NCBI GenBank assembly: GCA_043228905.1
Contig: JBHGNT010000018.1
Location: forward strand, 7,626,001-7,690,000
Direction of reading: 5' to 3'
Length of the DNA: 64,000 nucleotides
Origin: Azolla caroliniana
Lineage: Eukaryota > Polypodiophyta
Below, one piece after another: positions 10,104 to 21,330 of this stretch. Both the position numbers and the translations under genes were made by a program. The notes beneath the pieces are model-generated. The model was not told the origin of the DNA. It made no database searches and was given only the letters and a program-made list of their open reading frames with translations. Position 1 is the stretch's first letter. Each line of letters opens with the position of its first letter.

Positions 10104-10569
10104 TATTAGAGATTAGGTACTAAAGTAAGCATAAAATAAGGATATATCAATGATAGATCTAGAAAGAATAGAGAGAAAAGAGAGAAAGAAGGGTGCCGAT
10201 CCACCCGACCACCCCCGAGCGAAGGGATCGAGACGGACTCGAGCCTCGATCGGCGTCCCATACCACCGCCTTGGCGTCGAGTCGTACTTGGACGATAGCG
10301 CGCTTGCTACAAGAGTCGTTCCACTCACGGACAGAGTCTCGACGTAGTCAATGCATGCCCCAAATGAGGGTAGCTAGGCCTCTTATTTATAGTAATTCTC
10401 AAGGCCCCCAACCATGTTCACACTTGGCCTCATGGGTTGTCTCAATCCCGAGGATTAAAAGTAATCCTCCCCTTCTTTAGACTCTTTGTTTAACCCTCAC
10501 ACTTATCCACGTGTATAGAATACTACGACAATTCTCACCACGGGATATTATATGGTCATGCCCGTAACA
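10104..10569 (-). repeat. Gypsy-2 3' LTR
   Basis: 466 bp, identical to 16665-17130 except for about two substitutions (for example G/C at about 10162 against 16723 and A/G near 10412). In the sense direction it begins TGTTACGGGC and ends CTAATA. The polypurine tract AAAGAGGGGGAGTA (minus strand) lies at 10570-10583. Confidence 0.95.
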
Positions 10570-13500
10570 TACTCCCCCTCTTTAAAACATTGCACTCTTG
10601 CAATGGAAAGTTAGGGAAGTTAGTTCTTAGAGTCGTTTCGCGTTCCCATGTGGCATCTTTGATTGATTTATCCATCCATTTTATTTTAAATTCTCGGATT
10701 TCCTTAGTACGTAATTTTTTTGTTTTAACATCGAGAATTCTTTCTGGTACATGTGGTTTAGAAGATAAATCTTCAGAAGTAACCAGAGTTTCAGTTGTAA
10801 CTGTATTGTCGCCAGAACCTAGAAGTTCTTTTAGACGACTTACATGAAAGACTGGATGGATTCCAACACCATCGGGAAGAGCGAGACGATAGGCTGATGA
10901 TCCAATGCGTTTGAGGACTGTAAAAGGTCCACAAAACCGTGGGGCTAACTTAGCGCACTTACCCGTAGACAATGTCTTAGAATTGTGAGGTACACGTAAA
11001 AATACCTTCTGTCCAGGGCTGAATACACGAGGTTGCCTGTGATGATCGGCATAAAAACGCGCTCTATCTTGAGCTGTTTTTATATTATCCCGTGCAATAT
11101 GCAACATATCTTGCATATCCCGAAGAAAGTTTTGCGTACTTCGCAACTCATCATGATGTATATTAACATCAATCGGGGCTCGTGGCTGAAATCCATACAT
11201 CAACATAAAAGGACTATATCCCGTCGACGTATGCTTGGAGCTGTTATAAGCAAACTCCAAAATTGGGAGGTAACGTTCCCATTTTGTTGGTTTTGCACCA
11301 ACGTATGCTCGAAGCATGTCCTCAATAATTTGATTTACTCGTTCTGTCTGTCCATCGGATTGAGGATGATCCGTGGAGCTCATGCTCAACGTAGTTTCTA
11401 ACTTCTTAAAGACTTGCGTCCAGAAGTCACTAGTAAACTTCGGATCTCGGTCACTCACGATATCCATCGGTAACCCGTAAAAACGAAATAACTCATCAAC
11501 GAATTGGTAAGCCAATTCAGGAGCTGTTACCGTGGTTTTAGTAGCAATAAATCTGGCCATTTTAGTTAGTCTGTCAACCACAACCCATATGGCATCATGA
11601 CCTTTTTGGGTGCGAGGAAGGCTAACAATAAAATCCATGGATATACTTTCCCACTTATTATTGGGAATGTCCAAGGGATGTAAAAGTCCTGCGGCTTTAA
11701 GTCGCTCGGCTTTGTTAACCTGACATTGGTGACATTTAGTCACATAGCTATGTATGTCAGGACGCATCTTAGGCCAATATAATTGAGTGGAGATGAGAAC
11801 GAGTGTACGATGTATTCCAGGGTGCCCTGCTGAGGGTGCATCATGGCATTAAAAAAGAATTCTCTTTTTGACCTCAGGTAAATCTGGAACACAAACCTTC
11901 CCATTACGGTAGAGCAGACCGTTAGCAATGTGGAAGTATTCCTTCGAGGGTGTGGTGGTGTCTGTTCCAGACTCGACTCTTGCCCAGTATTTTGCAAAAT
12001 AATTGTCATCAGGATACTTTCCTCAAAGGTGATCATAAAGATCTGATGTTATTTCAGTGAAGCTAAGCATGTTAACTTCACGGATGCGACTTAGTGCATC
12101 AGCGACAGTATTCATGGAACCTTTACGATATCGTATGGAAAAATCAAAGTCCTGGATGAGATCAGCCCATCGTGCCTTACGACCTTTCAGGTCTTGTTGG
12201 TCACAAAAATATTTCAAGGACTCGTGGTCCGTAGTTACCACAAAGCGATTTCCATAAAGATAATGGCGCCATGTTTTGAGCGCATGTATAACCGCAAATA
12301 ATTCCTTTTCTTGAACGGTATACCGACATTGAGCAGACTCAAGTTTCTTACTCTCGAATGCTATTGGTTTACCATCTTGATACAAGACAGCACCTATAGC
12401 ATAATCGCTTGCGTCGGTTTCAACCTCAAAAGGTTTTGAAGGATCGGGTAAAAGAAGTGAAGGAGCCTTGCATACCAAGTCCTTGAGTTCCTTAAAGGCG
12501 AGGTCTAGTGTAGCATTCCACACAATAGGTTTTGTAGACTTACGCGTTTGACCTTTTAGAAGATCAGTAAACGGCGTCGTCAATTGTGAGTAATTACGAA
12601 GAGATTTTCGCAAAAATCCGACAAAACCAAGGAATGATCGAACTTCTCGAATATTCCGAAGAGTGGGCCAAAGCTTGATTTTCTCGATGTGAGAAGGATC
12701 AATTTCAACTCCTCGTTCGGTTATGAGATGTCCAAGATAAGTAATTGATTTCTTGAAGAACTCACATTTTGAGATCTTCGCGTAAAATTGTTTGTCACGC
12801 AATATTTGTAAAACAAAGCGGACATGTCTAGCATGTTCTTGTAATGTACGGCTATAAACTAAAATATCATCTAAGAAGATAACGACAAATTTTCCAAGTT
12901 GTTCTCGGAAAATGTCATTCATTTCTTGTTGAAATGTAGCCGGAGCATTGGTCAAACCAAAAGGCATAACCAAAAACTCATAATGGCCGTAGCGCGTACG
13001 AAATGCTGTTTTAGGAACATCGTCCTCACTTATTCGTATTTGATGGTAGCCAGTACGGAGATCAAGTTTCGTAAAATACCGAGCTCCCTGGAGACGGTCA
13101 ATTAGATCGTCAGCCCGGGGCAATGGGTACGAATTCTTGATCGTCACTTTATTCAAGCGTCGGTAATTAATACACATACGCCATGTGCCCTCTTTCTTTT
13201 TAACCAAGAGAACTGGTGCACCCCATGGAGATTTACTATAACGTATATAACCCATTCGTAAATAGTCCTTAAGTTGCTTAGCTACCTCATCCTCTTCAGA
13301 TCGACTTAGGCGATACGGAGGTATACTAATGGGTGCAATGCCAGGTACAATATCTATACGATGGTCTATATTACGTTTAGGAGGTAAACCATCGGGTAGT
13401 TCACTCGGAAAAACATCACGAAAATCGTTTACGATTTCATCAAGTTGTTTTTGTTCAAAATATGTTAATTGACCCGAGACATTATCGATATTGTAAACGT

Positions 13501-14989
13501 GAATGTCCGGATCAAGTACACAATAAAATAACGTAGAACAAGACAACTCGGATATTGATGGACACGAGGAAACAATCGAGAGGGATTGTTTTGTTACACA
13601 TTGAATAAAATGCGTACAATCGTTGAGTACAAAAGAAATGGAATGGCGAACCCAATCAATAAATAAAGAAGAGCTTTTATTATAAAACCAGGGATAACCC
13701 AGTATTACATCGGTGGTACTAAGATTCATTACATGGAAGTCTACTTCCTCTATATAGGTATCAATAGAAATTCCTAAAGAATGAATCGCCCCGTTGATGT
13801 GTTGTACTCTTCCATCAGCCAAGTGCACCGTGTAGGTGTGATCACTTACGGTGGGTTGGATTCCCCATATCTGTACCAAACGATCATTCACAAAATTGTG
13901 TGAGCTTCCCGAATCAAATAAAAATTGTACGGGAGATCCATTGATATACCCGTTTGCACGTAGTAAATCATTGGGACCCAATACATAATGAGGGAAAGAA
14001 CATTGACAATTACTCAAATGATGTGTATAGACCTGAAGGACATTAGGAATCTGACCTTTATGGTCTGTAGCTTTAGGTTTGGCGTCGTGCTCTTTTCGTT
14101 GGAGCTTACGACATTGCTCTTTTGTATGACCCTTCTTTTTGCAGAATACGCAAAAAGGATGTTGTCGCTTATAATCGCGATCCATGAATTCGTTGGGTGT
14201 CTTGCGTTTCCCAACGAATTGCGACTGCTTAGTCCCGGGCGCTTCGTTGGGTTTGTTATGGTCCTTCTTCGAAGTGCGTTGATAGCGAAGAACTATCTCA
14301 ACGGCCTCTTCGAAGGATTTTGGATCCTTATCGTGCACTATCCAGTGATAGTCCGAATTGGGGATGCCATTGACAAAACAAGCTATTAACCAATTGTCCC
14401 CTTCTAGACCCGATTTTTGGATTTGGGTTCTAGCATGGTGGACATAGTCTTCTAGCGAGGAAAACTTCCTGCTAGAGAGGTTCATTAAAGCTTGTGCTGC
14501 CTCGGTTCGAGAGGGAGGTTGTAGAAATTGACCCTTGAAAACTGTGACAAAGTCTGTCCAGGTCTCGGGCAATCTCCCCAAAGTTCGGAGCCCACGCCAC
14601 CAAGCGGCGGCCTTACCCCCTAGTTCTCGGCCGACATATGCAATCTTCGTACTATCTGGCGTGGGATAGAGCTCAAAATGAGACTCCCATCGGCCCAGCC
14701 ACGTGCAGATTGCTTCTTCGGTTCTTTCCTTTTTATCTCCCGTAAATGGCTTTACGACAAATGATGGTTCACCCTGACGCTCATCAGGTCTATTAATCTC
14801 ATTTTGGAGACTAATGACTCGTGCCTCGAGAGCACTTTGAGATTGCCGAAATTCGGTCAACTGCTGCGCGGTTGAACTAAGGAAATGTTGTACTTGTAAA
14901 ATATACGCCTCAATGGACATTGTCCCAGGAGGATTTCCTTGAGGTCTTTCCGCTTGAGCGGAGGGCATCGGGTCGTTATTCTGAGCCAT
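10556..14989 (-). pseudogene. Gypsy-2 gag-pol, one frame with two stops
   Basis: A single frame runs from ATG 14989 (MAQNND, preferred over a Met 30 codons upstream because gag proteins of this kind start close to the capsid domain) to 10556. Order: gag capsid (WARGWWRGL-like WWRGLRTLG), zinc knuckle [14 protein letters not shown] at about 14120-14160, protease [10 protein letters not shown] at about 13900, RT with FLDDILVY at about 12870, RNase H, zinc-finger integrase with intact D, D and E (SMDFIVSLP, VSDRDPKF, DGQTERVNQ), and a chromodomain-like tail (FKIKWMDKSIKDATWERE). The frame is interrupted only by TGA at 12023-12025 and TAA at 11849-11851, both between RNase H and integrase. It fits the Tekay/Reina kind of chromovirus. 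Confidence 0.93.
10570..10583 (-). other. Gypsy-2 polypurine tract
   Basis: Minus strand AAAGAGGGGGAGTA immediately precedes the 3' LTR. It primes second-strand synthesis in LTR retrotransposons. Confidence 0.85.
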
Positions 14990-15409
14990 TGAATGATTAT
15001 TTCTGGCAAAGAAATAAGATAAGGTCAGACAAATAGTCATAACATCTTGTCGTGGTGTAAACATATCATGGGCAAACATTAATCGATATCATGATCTCAC
15101 GTCAATACCCCTCTAGACGTATGAGATGAGGTTCAAGATCAGGTTACTATGGTAACACAGAGGCGTTTTAAAAACCATGGGGGTGACAAATGAATGCCTT
15201 TCCCTGATCTCTATATCGATTTTTTTCATGGCGGCTCCCCGAGGCTCAACCATGTATGTTCGCGTCATGAATAGTTTATACACGAAAAAAATGTTAACAA
15301 TAACTATGTTTCTGTGCCCACATATGTGGTTTCGGCTCTTTAAGTCCTATTACGAGGACCCCGAAGTGCACTTAGACCTAAAGTCTAAACATGTATTATA
15401 GTCATATGT

Positions 15410-15500
15410 ATCAACGATGTTGTATGGTGTTGGTCATATTTGAACTCGAGACCTCAAGGACAAATACATTAAACACTTGAGCCAACCAAGTAGATTGCGC
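15410..15500 (-). other. tRNA-like module in the Gypsy-2 leader
   Basis: On the minus strand, TTGGCTCAAGTG (A-box-like) is followed about 35 bp later by GAGTTCAAATATGACC (B-box-like, paired with GGTCTC). It resembles the head of a tRNA-derived SINE. No complete cloverleaf is seen. Confidence 0.4.
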
Positions 15501-16184
15501 GTCTTGAATGTTTAATGTTTGAGGCGTATTCGAGATATGCGAGGCATTTGCCCCTATATGTTTTTTTTAAAAGAAACATATAGGTCAAGTGGCCTTATTT
15601 CTCCCTCATTTATTACCCACTATGGTTGTATGCTACCTACCCTCAAGCCTCGTAAGTACAATGGCATATGCCAAAGTGTAACCTAATGGTCAAGCCGAAT
15701 GAGCCCTTGTGTCTTCGTAGGCTCATGTGGCCCATCACATGGTCACGTCATTACGAATGGCGCTCGTAAGAACGAGCTCATGGTGGCATCGTATCCATGT
15801 AACGAGGGGAGATGTTGGATACGTGTGTCATTAGAGCGACCCTACTTGATGTGGATCAAGCCCGACGTATTCAACATCATTTTGGCTATACGAGGTTCGT
15901 TACGTAACGAAAGATCAAAGTGACCAACGGGAATTTCAACAATAAAAATTGTTGATAAAAGGGATGGTGACAACGCCATTCTCACAAAAATGTGAGGACG
16001 GCCACCAAAATCCTCTCCCCAATTAGGAAAACATTTGATATGAATCACGTAATCTAAAATATACACATATGTCAATATATCACATATATACGATCAGAGA
16101 CGTATATAAGTGACCACATATGCATATACTAAATGAATCGTTTTTTTTATATAGCCAACAATGATGTATTCGGGATACGTAATC

Positions 16185-16436
16185 GAGGCATATACCTCTA
16201 CGCACACGAAACATCCGAAAATAAGGTTAAGCGTAATTCGCAATTGAGGTATTGACCTCTTACGCATAGTAAATCCAACGCATATAATTTCGAACGAATC
16301 GAGGTATTGACCTCGTACGCGAACGTAACATATGTTCGTGAACGTAATACGCAATTGAGGTAGTAACCTCGTACGCATACGACACTCATCACATATGATT
16401 TATATGTCAAACGAGGTATTGACCTCGTGGACATAT
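16185..16436. repeat. Five GAGGT-loop-ACCTC hairpins
   Basis: Copies at 16185-16198, 16246-16259, 16301-16314, 16357-16370 and 16423-16436, spaced 55-66 bp. The core is GAGGTATTGACCTC with a 4-base loop. Loop and flanks vary (AGTA in copy 4), while the 5-bp stem is kept in copies 2 to 5; copy 1 has four pairs. Flanks often add CG or AT pairs (ACGAGGT...ACCTCGT in copy 5). All lie in the transcribed leader of Gypsy-2. Confidence 0.8.
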
Positions 16437-16650
16437 GTAAACGTTTAAGATAACCAATTAAATACCACGTCAACATCATTGAATATATGAAAAAAAAAAT
16501 TACATATTAAGTATACACATGTATAGAAGGGAGAAGAAAAAATTAGATAAAAAATTAAGGAAAATTTACCAAAGTTCTTTCGCTAATCCTTGTCTGCATG
16601 AAGGCGACCGAGAAGACAAAAAGAAAACCAAAAGAAACGTTAGTACATAG

Positions 16651-16662
16651 GCTCTGATACCA
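16651..16662 (-). other. Gypsy-2 primer-binding site
   Basis: Minus strand TGGTATCAGAGC, two bases inside the 5' LTR end, is complementary to the 3' end of plant initiator-Met tRNA. It fixes the element's direction as minus. Confidence 0.92.
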
Positions 16663-16664
16663 AA

Positions 16665-17130
16665 TATTAGAGATTAGGTACTAAAGTAAGCATAAAATAA
16701 GGATATATCAATGATAGATCTACAAAGAATAGAGAGAAAAGAGAGAAAGAAGGGTGCCGATCCACCCGACCACCCCCGAGCGAAGGGATCGAGACGGACT
16801 CGAGCCTCGATCGGCGTCCCATACCACCGCCTTGGCGTCGAGTCGTACTTGGACGATAGCGCGCTTGCTACAAGAGTCGTTCCACTCACGGACAGAGTCT
16901 CGACGTAGTCAATGCATGCCCCAAATGAGGGTAGCTAGGCCTCTTATTTATAGTAATTCTCAAGGCCCCCAGCCATGTTCACACTTGGCCTCATGGGTTG
17001 TCTCAATCCCGAGGATTAAAAGTAATCCTCCCCTTCTTTAGACTCTTTGTTTAACCCTCACACTTATCCACGTGTATAGAATACTACGACAATTCTCACC
17101 ACGGGATATTATATGGTCATGCCCGTAACA
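16665..17130 (-). repeat. Gypsy-2 5' LTR
   Basis: 466 bp, near-identical partner of 10104-10569, followed on the plus strand by the CCTAG target duplication at 17131-17135. Confidence 0.95.
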
Positions 17131-17135
17131 CCTAG

Positions 17136-18231
17136 GATTACTTGCTTTTGATTATCGAAGGCTAGATCACCAAGACGAGGAGCTAGATACGATTGTCATG
17201 ATAATGCATCTGCCTTGCCCTATTTCTTGCCCTGACGATATGTAATCTTGAAGTCGAAACGAGTGAGGAAATGAGCCCACTGAACTTGTCATCTGTTTAA
17301 CACACGAGCATTGTGGTAGCATGCAAGGTTCTTGTGATGACAAAATACAGTGACTTAATGAGGAGATCCTTCTAAAAAATGCCTCCATTGTGCAAAAGAA
17401 TCCATTATTACTAACAAGTCCTTATCATGTACTCGTAGTTGATTTTGGTGGCATCAAATTTGCGCAAGTGGAAAGCCACGGGATGTAGCTTCTGATCATC
17501 ACCTTGCTATGACAAAATACTACCGAAGGCAAAATCTAACGCGTCAACCTCAATGATAAATGGTTTTTGCGGATCAACATGAGCTAGAATAGGAGCCGAT
17601 GCAAATGCTTTCTTGAGACCTTCAAAAGTCGTGTTCGCTTCCTTAGACCAAACAAATGATTGTCCCTTCTTTGTAAGTTGTGTGAGTGGTAAAATAAGCT
17701 TTGAGTAGTCCTGTATAAACTTGCGGTAGAAATTTGCAAATCCTAAAAAGTATTGCACATTTCACAATGAACGTGGAGTTTGCCACTCTAACACAGTTTG
17801 GACTTTAGCTAGATCCATAGATATGCCTTCCAAGGAGATAACATAGCCTAGAAATTCTACCTGGTTACATGTACTAATAATACATGATAATCATGGTCCT
17901 CCCGTGTCTTTGAAGAAACTAGTAGATCATCCAAGTAGATGATCAAACAAATGTACAAAAGATCTTAGAATATATCATTTGCCATGTGCTGGAACACTGT
18001 TTGTGCAGTGGTGAGGCCGAATGGTATAACCGTATACTCAAAGTGCCTATATTGAGTGCGAAAAGTGGTCTTCCTTTCATCTCCCGGTCGGTTCTGTACG
18101 AGGTTATATGCACCTCGTAAGTTGATCTTTGTGAAGAACTTTGCTCCATTAATATATTCTAAAACGCTCGAGATAAGGGGAAGTGCATACCTATTCCTGA
18201 TGGTGACCTTATTCAAGCCACGATAATCCAC
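17136..18231 (-). pseudogene. Gypsy-1 reverse transcriptase and RNase H
   Basis: The RT starts [15 protein letters not shown], continues [12 protein letters not shown] and [15 protein letters not shown], and is frame-broken before the YxDD region (about 17940). The connection/RNase H start is readable at 17758-17507 (FLGFANFYRKFIQDYS, then IIEVDALDFAFGSIL). The end of RNase H is cut by Gypsy-2 at 17130 and continues beyond 10104. Wording such as RGAYNLV and [11 protein letters not shown] is typical of sushi/Tcn1/fungal chromoviruses. Confidence 0.85.
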
Positions 18232-18246
18232 AACAAGACGAAGTGA

Positions 18247-19058
18247 TCAATCCTTTTTCTTGACAACGAGAATGGGCGCGCCGACTGTAGATTTTGAATG
18301 TTGAATGAACTCGTTTGCCAAATTCTCCTCTATGTAGGCTTGAAGGACTTCTACCTCGGTGGGTGACAAGTTGTAGATCGGTCCCCATGGTGGTTCTTTT
18401 CGTGGTTGTAAATCAATGGGATAATCATTTGGTCGATGGTGAGGAAAAGTACTAGCTTTTACCTTATCAAAAATGTCGGCGTAATGATGATATTTCTTTG
18501 GAAGTTGAATTGTTGACTCCTTGGCAGTGTTAGAAGGTTTCACTAATACTGCGAATACAAACATTGATTCCTTCTGTCCTTCCTCACGCAATTGATGTAG
18601 TGAAACAGTTGAAATCTTGTGAGTAGATTCTCGAGATTGTCGATACCTAATTTCTCTTGTTCTCCAATGTATGTTTGGATTGTGTAATTCGAACCATGGT
18701 AACTGCAAAACAATTGGATATTTTGGACTATTAATTATATTAAATGATACCACATACACCAAATTAATTAGGACAACACTAATTGGCTCTGACTCTTCTA
18801 TGATATTTCTAGAAGCAATGGGGCGACCATCAATGACTAGTATAGAAGCTGGGCAAGGGAGTTTTCTTAGGGATACTGATGAGCTTGGGTAAAATTCTTA
18901 TCCATGAAGCAAGAATTGGCTCTAGAATCTAGGAGTGCTAAGACACATACTAGAGGGTTACTTTTAGTACTAATTGTTACTTGAGCTAGGAAGACATTGC
19001 TAACTTGCTTAGAGGGAATGGAACCACTAATGGGCTGCACAGATCTAGGGTTGTCCAA
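18247..19058 (-). pseudogene. Gypsy-1 protease and RT N-terminal part
   Basis: 19058-18867 has the aspartic protease motif as LLDSRANSCFMD; the usual Gly after DS is Arg, which probably kills it. 18762-18247 continues with PWFELHNPNIHW and the pre-RT sequence (PPWGPIYNLSPTEVEVL), ending with APILVVKKKD. One stop separates the last part from the RT core at 18231. Confidence 0.75.
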
Positions 19059-19084
19059 CCAAACGACTCCTATTTTGGCTGGAC

Positions 19085-20177
19085 TTAGTTGTTTAACTCT
19101 TCGTCTAGTTGACTAAGGACTTCAAATTTGTTTGATAGGCTTGGGCTATTAGGACTATCAAACACTCCTAATGGAATAGACTCGGGTCTATTACTATTAG
19201 TACTAGCGACTATTTGATTTACCTCTCTTCTTGGCCTATGAGGAAAGTTCACTGCAATATGCCCCGGTCGACCGCAATAAAGACATAGTCGGTTTGTTTG
19301 GCGTTGTTGCTTTTCCTCTTCCGATAATGGTCCACGACGATGTGTGGTGTCGATTTCCATTGGCGTTGGAGTATTTTCCAGAGACGCATTATATGACTCC
19401 CTTGGAAAAGGTTTTGCTACAACTGAAGCATAGGTGGGCTCTGATCTTGTCCATGGCTTTTGGAACTGACGTTCTGAACATTGTTCGAAAAGCCAGTTAT
19501 TGCAACGTACCACGCGACTGATTGCATTTATGAGCGACTTTGGTTCTTTAGGGAAAGTCAAGAGTAGATCCTTGACCTCTTACGTAGGCCATAGAGAAAT
19601 TGCTCCATCAATGCTTGGTGATCCCAGGGAATATCAGTGGCGAGAAGATGGAAATCCGCAGCATAGGCTGAGGCCGGCCAATCACCTTGATGCAGTCTTC
19701 GGGTTTTGTTGATTTCCGTCCTAATGCCATCGATATCTCCAAAAATGTTTTAAACTCGCTAATAAATTCCTCAAAATTATTTAACAAAGAAGAGTCGTTT
19801 TCTAACAAAGGGGCAAACCATGCCAAAGTGTTTCCACTAAGTAGTGTGCCTACTAGTCCCACTCATGACGCATCGGTGGGATATCGAGAAGGATGCATTT
19901 GAATCGCCAAACTTACCTGATTAAGAAATCCTCTAAACTGTGATCGCGTTCCAGGGTTCCTTGTGAGTCCCTTGAGTGCTTGGTCCCTCTTGTTGCAATG
20001 ACACAATATTTGCTTCAAGTTGTTGCACGTGTAACATCAACTCCCCATGTTGTTAATTTTCTAGTGCTATTTGTTGAAGATCCCCCAACAAACAATGATT
20101 TTCTTGTTCTAGTGCTACAAACTTTTCTTTTAAGCACTGGAGCTCCGAGAAAACAAATTGGTATTCTTGAGCGCTAA
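19085..20177 (-). pseudogene. Gypsy-1 gag
   Basis: Broken gag: capsid-like sequence at 19862-19700 (VGTLLSGNTLAWFAPLL, LLNNFEEF) and a zinc knuckle CLYCGRPGHIAVNF (last Cys changed to Phe) near 19270. The N-terminal region around 20000-20170 reads as a coiled coil in a damaged frame. The capsid wording matches sushi/Tcn1-type gag. Confidence 0.7.
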
Positions 20178-20266
20178 CAGTTGCCATTTAGTATTGGAGG
20201 AAGGAAGGATAAGAGGATTAGTATGAAGGGAAGGAGGGATAAGAAGATGATGAATTTGGTTCAAAC

Positions 20267-20711
20267 TGTCAAGGATAGTACTAGAGGCAAGTAGAATTAG
20301 TACTAAAGATAGAGGAGAAGAATGAGGATTAGTACTAAGAAGGGAAAGAGTGTGTGAGAATCACGAGAGGGGAAGAGAGAGAGAGAGAGAGAGAGAAAAT
20401 GATGATAACAAGAAGTATATTATATGAAGAAAGATACAAGAATAGTTAGGAGGCTTAAGACTGGCATTGAACAGAATTGGTTCTGAATAATGTCATGTGC
20501 CTCTATTTATTGTACTCTCAGAAGTACTCTTGAAGTTTCTAGAATGTTCAAGAGTAATCTGGAATATACATGAATTTCCTATGGTGAAATAATAAATGAA
20601 AATAATATCTTTCGTATTATAATGCATGGTTTAATGGTAAGGGTTCAACTCATGTAACACAAGCTCATGGGTTCAAATTCTTTTGGAGCTATACCATGCC
20701 ATATCATGACA
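20267..20711 (-). repeat. Gypsy-1 5' LTR
   Basis: 445 bp, TGTCAAGG...CATGACA. It contains the (GA)n tract that hosts the LINE in the other copy. T-A array sequence resumes at 20712. The primer site next to it is not recognisable as the iMet type. Confidence 0.85.
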
Positions 20712-21330
20712 GCTTTTACCCTTCACAAAGGACCTAATTAGCTATGACTATTGTAGTAATGTAGCTTACTATAGCTAATTAGCTACCACACTATAGTTTG
20801 GAAGTAGCTAATTAGTTGATAGAAAGTTTATTATTGTAGCTAATTAGCTAAGCACACTAATCCACACATTAGTGTGCTTAGCTAATTAGCTACTACTTTC
20901 CTACAAGTTTAGCTAATTAGCTACTAACTATAGATTGGTAGTAGTTAATTAACTTCTATACTTTACGAAGTAGCTAACTAGCTATCACTAATTTACTAAT
21001 GTAGCTAATTAGCTACCACACTTTATATTGCTTAGCTAATTAGCTATTTCTTTTCTACAACTTCGCTAATTAGCTACTACACTATAGATTGGCAGTAGTT
21101 CATTAGATTCTACACTTCACGAAGTAGCTAATTAGCTACCACTTTTTAACTACTACAACTAATTAGGTACAATAATTAGCTATTGTTTTTCTACAACCTT
21201 GGCTAATTATCTACTACACTATAGATTGGCAGTACCTAATTAGTTGCTACACTTCATTGCTTAGCTAGCGACCACTTTTTAACTATTGTAGCTAATTATC
21301 TAATTAGCAACAACACCTATTACCTATTAC
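20712..21330 (-). repeat. T-A palindrome array, main part
   Basis: About 600 bp of imperfect repeats of TAGCTAATTAGCTA, a 14-bp sequence identical to its own reverse complement, separated by short AT-rich spacers (for example CTACACTATAGATTGGCAGT). Before Gypsy-1 inserted, this was continuous with 3419-3588. On the minus strand it lies between an upstream exon region (21994-22677) and the acceptor-like site near 3419, so it reads as intron sequence of the T-A gene. Confidence 0.8.

Larger units (their letters stand above)
14990..16664 (-). other. Gypsy-2 leader region
   Basis: About 1.6 kb between the 5' LTR and gag, with no long ORF. It holds the primer site at 16651-16662, five short hairpins (16185-16436) and a tRNA-like module (about 15410-15500). 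Long leaders in LTR elements commonly carry packaging and dimerisation signals, but none is demonstrated here. Confidence 0.6.
10104..17130 (-). mobile_element. Gypsy-2: young, nearly intact Ty3/gypsy element
   Basis: Two 466-bp LTRs (10104-10569 and 16665-17130) differ at about two positions. The 5-bp target duplication CCTAG (10099-10103 and 17131-17135) is perfect. The primer site (tRNA-iMet type) and polypurine tract are both present. It is inserted in the RNase H/integrase junction of Gypsy-1. It carries a single long gag-pol frame with two in-frame stops and a ~1.6-kb leader with hairpin repeats. LTR similarity this high implies a very recent insertion; the exact age needs a substitution rate for the species. 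Confidence 0.95.
3589..20711 (-). mobile_element. Gypsy-1: old Ty3/gypsy chromovirus with nested insertions
   Basis: The LTRs are 3589-3697 plus 8213-8553 (3' in the element's sense) and 20267-20711 (5'), with palindromic ends TGTCA...TGACA. Flanks GCTTC (3584-3588) and GCTTT (20712-20716) look like a 5-bp target duplication with one change. Gene order on the minus strand is gag, protease, RT, RNase H, integrase, chromodomain. All ORFs are broken. The LTRs are about 90% identical by eye, so the element is much older than Gypsy-2, which sits inside it at 10104-17130. Its protein style ([15 protein letters not shown] in RT, the LLSGNTLAWFAPL gag capsid) resembles fungal/sushi/Tcn1-type chromoviruses more than angiosperm chromoviruses. 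Confidence 0.85.

Noticed and set aside
10150-10480. Overlapping short ORFs in the Gypsy-2 LTRs
   Set aside because: The same short frames occur in both LTR copies on both strands because the LTRs are duplicated and GC-rich there; nothing suggests translation.
20712-21330. CRISPR-like array or tandem satellite with unique spacers
   Set aside because: The repeats are short palindromes with variable spacing in plant DNA, spacers are not unique, and no cas-like genes exist.
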